The position numbers and the translations under genes were made by a program. A model generated the notes under the pieces. It was not told the origin of the DNA and made no database searches. It worked only from the letters and a program-made list of their open reading frames with translations. Shown here in pieces: positions 15,201-19,240 of a stretch of DNA of 19,240 bases. How positions within the stretch are numbered: the first letter of the stretch is position 1; each line of letters starts with the position of its first letter. The stretch comes from JAAYCI01 sp964369525 (GTDB taxonomy: Bacteria > Bacillota > Clostridia > Oscillospirales > Ruminococcaceae), in NCBI GenBank assembly GCA_964369525.1, contig CAYJEW010000035.1:1-19240 (forward strand), read 5' to 3'.

Positions 15201-15778
15201 AACTCTCCACAGCCACCATAAGCAGCCTAACACAAAGCGAAGATACAGATATAGAACAAACCGACAACCGCCGTGTTGTGCTGGTGTGCACCATCGTAAA
15301 AATTAAAAATTTCACCACAAAAAGCGGCGAAGTAATGGCCTTCACAACCATAGAAGACCTCAGCGGAACCATGGAAGCAATCATCTTCCCAAAAACTTTA
15401 GCCACTGCAGGCTCTATAGTTAAAGAAAACGCTGTGGTCGTTATACGAGGCAATGTATCTGCCAAAGAAGACGAAGAACCGAAGATTATTGTGAATGAAA
15501 TCATCGAGCTTACAGATACCGCCGAGCCCACAAAACCACAAAACGGCAGCGCTATAGCCAGCGGTATATACCTGCGGCTACCTTCGGCAGAAAGCGAGCA
15601 ATATCAGCAGGTGTGTAAAATTTTATCGATATTTAACGGCGATTTTCCGGTATTTATTCGCTTTAGCAATACAGGCAAAATGGCCCGTGCTCCCAAATCC
15701 ATGTGGACACTTAACAACACCACTCTAATATCCGAACTACAAGCGCTACTTGGCGAGGGCAACGTTGCCGTAAGATAG
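12290..15778 (+). CDS. dnaE: DNA polymerase III subunit alpha (DnaE)
   Basis: A 1162-residue replicative polymerase. The N-terminal PHP domain (about 9-280) begins HLHLHTEYS and keeps likely metal ligands His13, His15, Asp46-His47, Glu72, His92 and Asp210/His212, so it may retain a metal-dependent 3'-5' exonuclease, unlike E. coli DnaE. The palm holds GPGRGSGAGS and catalytic Asp402, Asp404 (PDFDIDF) and Asp554 (KMDFLGLRTL). SYAFNKSHAAAYA in the fingers is intact. A tandem helix-hairpin-helix and GLSALKNVG segment follow, then QVSLF (916-920), a good beta-clamp-binding motif, and an OB-fold near 995-1070. There is no DnaQ-like exonuclease, so it is DnaE and not PolC. The extreme N-terminus is a Gln run. 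AAGGA precedes the ATG. Firmicutes normally have PolC as main polymerase with DnaE for primer extension. Confidence 0.97.
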   Translation: MQQQQQRQFTHLHLHTEYSLLDGACRIDGLMSRLQQLGQTAVAITDHGAMYGCVDFYKAAKKAGIKPIIGCEVYVATRSRFDKVSHIDGNNHLVLLCKNETGYQNLIQMVSQGFTEGFYTKPRVDKELLQRHSEGLVCLSACLAGEIPQAILSGDMQRAETTAQWYQEVFGKDDFYIEIQNHNLQDQLTALAGLVRLAQKLDIPLVATNDAHYLTRDDSRMQQVLICIQTGKTVNDDNKLEFGTDEFYVKSTSEMYELFAQYPQACENTNKIAEKCNFNYEFGVTKLPAFTAPNGQDNTQYFRELCQEGLHKHYGQTPDPQTIERLNFEIDVISRMGYINYYLIVADFIRYARSRGIPVGPGRGSGAGSIAAYCVGITDIDPIRYGLLFERFLNPERISMPDFDIDFCYERRSEVIDYVVQKYGADHVAQIITFGTLAARAAIRDVGRALDIPYQKVDTIAKMVPMELKMTLERALKVARPLADAYKTDPQVAELLNMAQKLEGMPRNASTHAAGVVITPQATSKYVPLANGNDAVVTQFAMGIIEELGLLKMDFLGLRTLTVISDAEKMIQQHTPGFSISALPYDDAEVYSLLSRGETEGIFQLESAGMRQTLVGLKPRTFEDIIALISLYRPGPMDSIPTYIKNRHNPNLISYKTPQLAPILDVTYGCVVYQEQVMEICRKLAGFSYGQADLVRRAMSKKKHDVMEKEREHFIYGNKQQGQECPGCVAGGISADVANTIFDELTSFASYAFNKSHAAAYAVVAYQTAYLKCHYPKEFMAALLTSVLDSTGKIITYISECQRLGIRVLPPDINVSNAGFTVQGNDIRYGLSALKNVGHNLINTVVMRRQQQGNFSSLYDFCSKLTGTELNRRAVESFVKSGSFDLIEQNRHSMMLSIEGILKSIESSRRKNLEGQVSLFESAENSTQSADYHMPQVQEYPKDTLLQQEKEVSGLYLSGHPLQQYQPQIDKLSTATISSLTQSEDTDIEQTDNRRVVLVCTIVKIKNFTTKSGEVMAFTTIEDLSGTMEAIIFPKTLATAGSIVKENAVVVIRGNVSAKEDEEPKIIVNEIIELTDTAEPTKPQNGSAIASGIYLRLPSAESEQYQQVCKILSIFNGDFPVFIRFSNTGKMARAPKSMWTLNNTTLISELQALLGEGNVAVR

Positions 15779-15832
15779 TATATCAGTTGTACCCATTCTT
15801 ACAGCTATCAGTCTGCTATTATACTAAAACAG

Positions 15833-15861
15833 TTGTTTTACGCGCATATTTACTGTAAAAT
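15833..15861 (+). promoter_or_regulatory. Probable promoter of pfkA
   Basis: TTGTTT (15833-15838) and TAAAAT (15856-15861) are 17 nt apart. Transcription should start near 15868, about 70 bases before the ATG. A further TATACT at 15820-15825 lacks a suitable -35 box. No convincing terminator for dnaE is visible in 15779-15936, so read-through from dnaE is also possible. Confidence 0.5.
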
Positions 15862-15936
15862 AATCATACAGAAATAAATAAATAATTATTAAAAAATCTT
15901 TTTATACAATTAAGCATCTGCGAAGGGAGCTTTAAT

Positions 15937-16911
15937 ATGCAAGAGCCTGCAATCAAAAAAGTTGGCGTATTAACTAGCGGAGGCGACGCTCCGGGCATGA
16001 ATGCCGCAATCCGTGCGGTTGTGCGTGCGGCACTAGCCCATAACATGAAAATATTTGGCGTAAAACACGGCTACAACGGCCTTATCGGCGATGATATTGA
16101 AGAACTTAATATCCGCAGCGTGGCAGAAATTATCCACCGCGGCGGTACCATGCTCTACACCGCCCGCAGCCCCGAATTTATGACGCTACAAGGCCAACAA
16201 ACAGCAGCAGCTAACTGCCGCAAACACGGCATTGAGGCTATGATAATCATCGGCGGCGACGGCTCCTTCCGTGGCGCAAAAGAACTCTCGGCGCAAGAGG
16301 TACCCTGCATCGGCATCCCCGGCACCATTGATAACGACATTGCCTGCACCGACTATACCATCGGCTACGATACAGCCATGAACACCGCCATCCAAATGAT
16401 AGATAAACTGCGAGACACCACCCAAAGCCACGAGCGTTGCAGCGTTGTAGAGGTTATGGGTCGCCATGCAGGCTACATCGCCGCAAACACCGGCCTTGCC
16501 GTTGGTGCATTCTCTATTTTTATCCCCGAAAAAAAATCAAATATAGACGAGCTTGTTGCCCGCATGAAATTTTCACGAAAACTCGGCAAAAAACATTTTA
16601 TTATTATAGTAGCAGAAGGCGCAGGCCACTCGGAGGAAATCGCAAAGGAAATTGAGGAAAAAACAGGAATAGAGAGTCGCGCCACCATCCTAGGCCATGT
16701 GCAACGCGGCGGCGCACCCACCCAGCGCGACCGTGTGGCCGCAACCCGCCTTGGATACCACGCAATCAACCTTGTATCGAGAGGAATCACCGATAGGGTT
16801 ATTGGTTTCCATGATGAAGATTTGGTCGATTTTGACATTAGCGAGGCTCTTTCCATGAAAAAATCATTAGACCTTTCCTTGCTTGAGATAAACGATACCC
16901 TTTCTGTATAA
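15937..16911 (+). CDS. pfkA: ATP-dependent 6-phosphofructokinase
   Basis: A 324-residue PFK-A that converts fructose-6-phosphate to fructose-1,6-bisphosphate, the committed step of glycolysis. TSGGDAPGMN (13-22) binds ATP and GGDGS (106-110) is the phosphate loop. PGTIDND (128-134) holds the catalytic base Asp132, and MGRHAGY (174-180) and HVQRGG complete the site. Gly109 and Gly129 occupy the positions where pyrophosphate-dependent enzymes carry Asp and Lys, so the phosphate donor should be ATP. Length matches the bacterial allosteric tetramer (about 320). AGGGAG lies about 8 nt before the ATG. The dnaE-pfkA order is common in Firmicutes. Its product activates HprK, encoded in the same cluster, but a regulatory link through gene order is only inference. 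Confidence 0.97.
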   Translation: MQEPAIKKVGVLTSGGDAPGMNAAIRAVVRAALAHNMKIFGVKHGYNGLIGDDIEELNIRSVAEIIHRGGTMLYTARSPEFMTLQGQQTAAANCRKHGIEAMIIIGGDGSFRGAKELSAQEVPCIGIPGTIDNDIACTDYTIGYDTAMNTAIQMIDKLRDTTQSHERCSVVEVMGRHAGYIAANTGLAVGAFSIFIPEKKSNIDELVARMKFSRKLGKKHFIIIVAEGAGHSEEIAKEIEEKTGIESRATILGHVQRGGAPTQRDRVAATRLGYHAINLVSRGITDRVIGFHDEDLVDFDISEALSMKKSLDLSLLEINDTLSV

Positions 16912-16922
16912 AATTCCACCCA

Positions 16923-16964
16923 AAAAACCGCCACAAAAAGGCAAAGCTTTTTTGGGCGGTTTTT
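16923..16964 (+). terminator. Very strong intrinsic terminator of pfkA
   Basis: The outer stem is 10 bp (16923-16932 with 16955-16964) and the inner stem 9 bp (16934-16942 with 16946-16954, one G-T pair). A single bulged A (16933) lies between them and a 3-nt loop closes the hairpin. The A- and T-tracts at the ends provide a U-run. It lies 11 bases after the pfkA stop and 35 bases before ligA, so ligA probably needs its own promoter, which I could not identify in the short gap. Confidence 0.93.
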
Positions 16965-16999
16965 CTCGAATTAAATACCATATTTTAAAGGAACAATAA

Positions 17000-18991
17000 A
17001 TGCAATTTAAACAAGCAGAAAAACAGGCAGAAATACTTCGCACACAGCTACAGAAGCATAGCGAGCTTTACTATAATCAAGATACCCCCGAAATCTCAGA
17101 TTATCAATACGACACTATGCTAAACGAACTGAAAACCATCGAGGCAGAATACCCTCAGCTAATAGTGCCATCTTCGCCAACCCAGCGCGTTATGGGTGCG
17201 CCATCGTCACGCTTTGCAAAACACACCCACACCGTCAAGATGGAAAGTTTGCAAGACGCATTCAACCAAAGCGAAGTGCTGGCATTTAACAATCGCATTA
17301 CCGAAGAATTTCCCAATGTGGCCTATGTGGTAGAAGCCAAAATAGACGGCCTTTCTGTAAGCCTTGAATACCGCAATGGTAGCTTTGTGCGTGGTGCCAC
17401 CCGTGGCGACGGCTTTGTAGGCGAAGATGTTACAAACAACCTTGCCACCATTACAAACCTCCCAAAACAGCTTTCCGCAGGCGCACCCGAGCTTTTGGAG
17501 GTGCGTGGCGAGGTTTATATGCCAAAAGAAGCTTTTGCTGAATTTGTAGCGCAACAAGAACAGCAGGAAAAACCCCTGCCTAAAAACCCACGCAACGCCG
17601 CCGCAGGCAGCTTGCGCCAAAAAAACGCCGCCATTACCGCCACAAGGGGGCTTTCGCTGTTTGTTTTTAACATTCAGCGAATCCAAGGCGTCACTTTAAC
17701 AAGCCACAGCGAAAGCTTAGACTATTTAAAAGGTTTAGGTTTTCCTGTAAGCCCAAGATATAAACGTTTCACCGATATAAATTCTGTTTTAGACGAAATA
17801 AATGCTATAGGAAATATCCGTAATGAGTTCTCTTTTGATATCGACGGAGCTGTTGTAAAGGTAGATGACTTTACCATGCGTCAAACGCTTGGTAGTACTA
17901 GTAAATATCCACGCTGGGCTGTAGCTTTTAAATACCCACCCGAAGAAAAAAGCACAACCCTACAACAAATCGAGGTCACCGTCGGGCGCACAGGCGTGCT
18001 AACCCCAACAGCGGTGTTCACCCCAATACAGCTAGCCGGTAGCACTGTAGCCCGCGCCGCACTACACAACCAAGATTATATTACCCAGATGGACATCCGC
18101 CTCGGCGACGAAATAATCGTAAGAAAAGCAGGGGATATTATCCCAGAAGTAGTTAAGGTTGTGCGCCACAGCGAAGGCTCACAACCATACAAACTGCCAA
18201 AAAACTGCCCCTCCTGCGGCGAAGCTGTATCCCACCTGCCGCAAGAAGCCGCCCTGCGCTGCCAAAACCCCGAGTGCCCGGCCCAGGCTCTGCGTAACAT
18301 TATCCATTTTGCCAGCCGCGGCGCTATGGACATAGAGGGTATGGGCGAGGCGGTGTGCACCCAGCTGTACAACAAAGGCCTTGTACACAACGTAGCCGAT
18401 ATATACAAGCTATCGTTCGAACAACTTCTAGGTCTTGATAAATTCAAAGAAAAATCCGCACAAAATCTATTAAATGCGATAGAACGTTCAAAACAATACA
18501 ACTTAGATAAACTCATTTTCGCACTTGGCGTGCGAAACATTGGCGAAAACGCAGCACTACTACTGGCAGAACATTTCACAAGCCTAGAACGCCTATCCAC
18601 CGCAACCGAACAGCAACTGCTTGAGATAGACGGCTTTGGTCAGGTTATGGCAAGCAGCCTTATAGACTTTTTTCAAAAAATTGGCACAAAAGACCTACTG
18701 CAACAGCTACAGCACCACGATGTAAATATGCGATACATCGGTGAAACCAAAGGCGACCTGCTGGCGGGCAAAACGCTTGTGGTAACAGGCACGCTGGAAA
18801 CGCTTTCCCGCAACGATGCAGAAGCATTAATAGTGAAAAATGGCGGTAAAACGTCTGGTTCTGTCAGCAAAAAAACCAGTTATGTCGTCGCAGGCACTGC
18901 CGCAGGCAGCAAACTTACCAAAGCGCAACAGCTCGCCGTGCCTATTCTCACCGAACAAGCCTTTCTAGATATGCTATCAAATAAAGCATAA
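17000..18991 (+). CDS. ligA: NAD-dependent DNA ligase LigA
   Basis: A 663-residue complete LigA, which seals nicks between Okazaki fragments and in repair using NAD+. The N-terminal Ia domain (1-65) includes YYNQDTPEISDYQYD for NMN binding. The adenylation domain has active-site Lys114 in EAKIDGLSVSLEY, RGDGFVGEDVT and a VRGEVYM motif. The OB-fold follows near TVGRTGVLTPTAVF. The zinc finger uses Cys403, Cys406, Cys421 and Cys426. Next come four helix-hairpin-helix repeats (about 430-580) and a BRCT domain (about 590-663) beginning AGKTLVVTGTLE. Length matches the family (about 670). AAAGGA lies about 8 nt before the ATG. In many Firmicutes pcrA is upstream and gatCAB downstream; here pfkA is upstream and the downstream gene is outside the window. 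Confidence 0.98.
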   Translation: MQFKQAEKQAEILRTQLQKHSELYYNQDTPEISDYQYDTMLNELKTIEAEYPQLIVPSSPTQRVMGAPSSRFAKHTHTVKMESLQDAFNQSEVLAFNNRITEEFPNVAYVVEAKIDGLSVSLEYRNGSFVRGATRGDGFVGEDVTNNLATITNLPKQLSAGAPELLEVRGEVYMPKEAFAEFVAQQEQQEKPLPKNPRNAAAGSLRQKNAAITATRGLSLFVFNIQRIQGVTLTSHSESLDYLKGLGFPVSPRYKRFTDINSVLDEINAIGNIRNEFSFDIDGAVVKVDDFTMRQTLGSTSKYPRWAVAFKYPPEEKSTTLQQIEVTVGRTGVLTPTAVFTPIQLAGSTVARAALHNQDYITQMDIRLGDEIIVRKAGDIIPEVVKVVRHSEGSQPYKLPKNCPSCGEAVSHLPQEAALRCQNPECPAQALRNIIHFASRGAMDIEGMGEAVCTQLYNKGLVHNVADIYKLSFEQLLGLDKFKEKSAQNLLNAIERSKQYNLDKLIFALGVRNIGENAALLLAEHFTSLERLSTATEQQLLEIDGFGQVMASSLIDFFQKIGTKDLLQQLQHHDVNMRYIGETKGDLLAGKTLVVTGTLETLSRNDAEALIVKNGGKTSGSVSKKTSYVVAGTAAGSKLTKAQQLAVPILTEQAFLDMLSNKA

Positions 18992-19009
18992 TACATTCTG
19001 CCACAATTC

Positions 19010-19060
19010 AGCGCAAGACCGCGCTAATTTTAATAGCTATACCAAAGCTATGCGCATTTT
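19010..19060 (+). terminator. Possible terminator region of ligA
   Basis: Two overlapping hairpins start 18 bases after the ligA stop. One is AGCGC (19010-19014) with GCGCT (19021-19025), followed by AATTTTAAT. The other is ATAGCT (19033-19038) with AGCTAT (19046-19051), which can be extended by GCGC (19021-19024) pairing with GCGC (19052-19055) across an 8-nt bulge and is followed by ATTTTG. They share bases, so only one can form. T-runs are short, so this is a weak call. Confidence 0.4.
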
Positions 19061-19212
19061 GTCTGCCCAATTCAGCAGCTCAAATTAATGTATGTAAAAT
19101 CAGGTAAACATATTCGTTTTTCAACATTCATGGCTACGCACCACCGCTAAAAATAACCAATTTGTTGAAATATGTTGAAAACTCCAATATCTAAAAACCC
19201 ACCTTCAAACAG

Positions 19213-19240
19213 TTGAGAAATTTTATAAAAAGTGATATAA
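19213..19240 (+). promoter_or_regulatory. Promoter at window edge, for a downstream gene
   Basis: TTGAGA (19213-19218) is followed after 17 nt by TATAA (19236-19240), where the window ends one base short of a full -10 box; TG lies one base before it. It points out of the window on the + strand. Bases 19061-19212 are AT-rich and I see only a short GTTGAAA direct repeat there. Confidence 0.5.

Noticed and set aside
15082..15531. Minus-strand open frame of 149 codons inside dnaE, and similar ones in pfkA and ligA
   Set aside because: All are antisense shadows of conserved domains with low-complexity, Ser- or Cys-rich translations.
15825..15840. Inverted repeat TAAAAC/GTTTTA after dnaE as a terminator
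   Set aside because: Six pairs with one G-C and no U-run; too weak, and it overlaps a better-supported -35 box.
18992..19240. Terminal 249 bases as a possible small RNA or attachment site
   Set aside because: There are short hairpins and a GTTGAAA repeat, but no tRNA-like arms, no duplicated core and no integrase; terminator plus downstream promoter is enough.

Overview
The window reads as a core-genome segment of a low-GC Gram-positive bacterium of the Clostridia, most like the Oscillospirales/Ruminococcaceae-type lineages. This is judged from HPr kinase/phosphorylase, WhiA, a YerC-type TrpR-like protein, MutS2, an LTA-synthase-type enzyme, and the clostridial pairing of a TIGR03960 radical SAM protein with a TIGR03936 protein. 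A run of 10 N inside murB suggests a draft or metagenome-assembled contig. Every gene except one lies on the + strand.

Layout. Bases 1-663 hold the C-terminal part of mutS2, facing a minus-strand HAD-family hydrolase across a bidirectional terminator. A divergent, near-consensus promoter then drives a polytopic LTA-synthase-like sulfatase-fold enzyme (1601-3574). Next comes the overlapping TIGR03960/TIGR03936 radical SAM pair (3659-6119). A strong extended -10 promoter and a structured leader of about 126 nt precede rpsB-tsf (6298-8014), which ends in its own terminator. A stand-alone yerC follows (8147-8434), flanked by terminators. A second near-consensus promoter starts a probable operon hprK - PHP phosphoesterase - murB - whiA - dnaE (8641-15778). 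pfkA (15937-16911) has its own promoter and a very strong terminator, and ligA (17000-18991) closes the gene set. The last 250 bases carry hairpins and the start of a promoter that points out of the window.

Together the genes cover translation (S2, EF-Ts, MutS2 as a possible ribosome-collision factor), replication and repair (DnaE, LigA), envelope synthesis (MurB, LTA-synthase-like enzyme), division control (WhiA), and central carbon metabolism with its control (PfkA, HprK). I see no phage, insertion sequence, CRISPR array, toxin-antitoxin pair, defence island, tRNA or rRNA. I did not find a convincing new multi-gene system.

The observations most worth following are the structured rpsB leader with a possible pseudoknot and a Shine-Dalgarno-sequestering hairpin; a C-over-G bias of the + strand that persists through the one minus-strand gene, suggesting that these essential genes may be transcribed head-on to replication; the absence of rapZ and yvcK from the usual murB-whiA cluster; and an altered Smr signature in MutS2.
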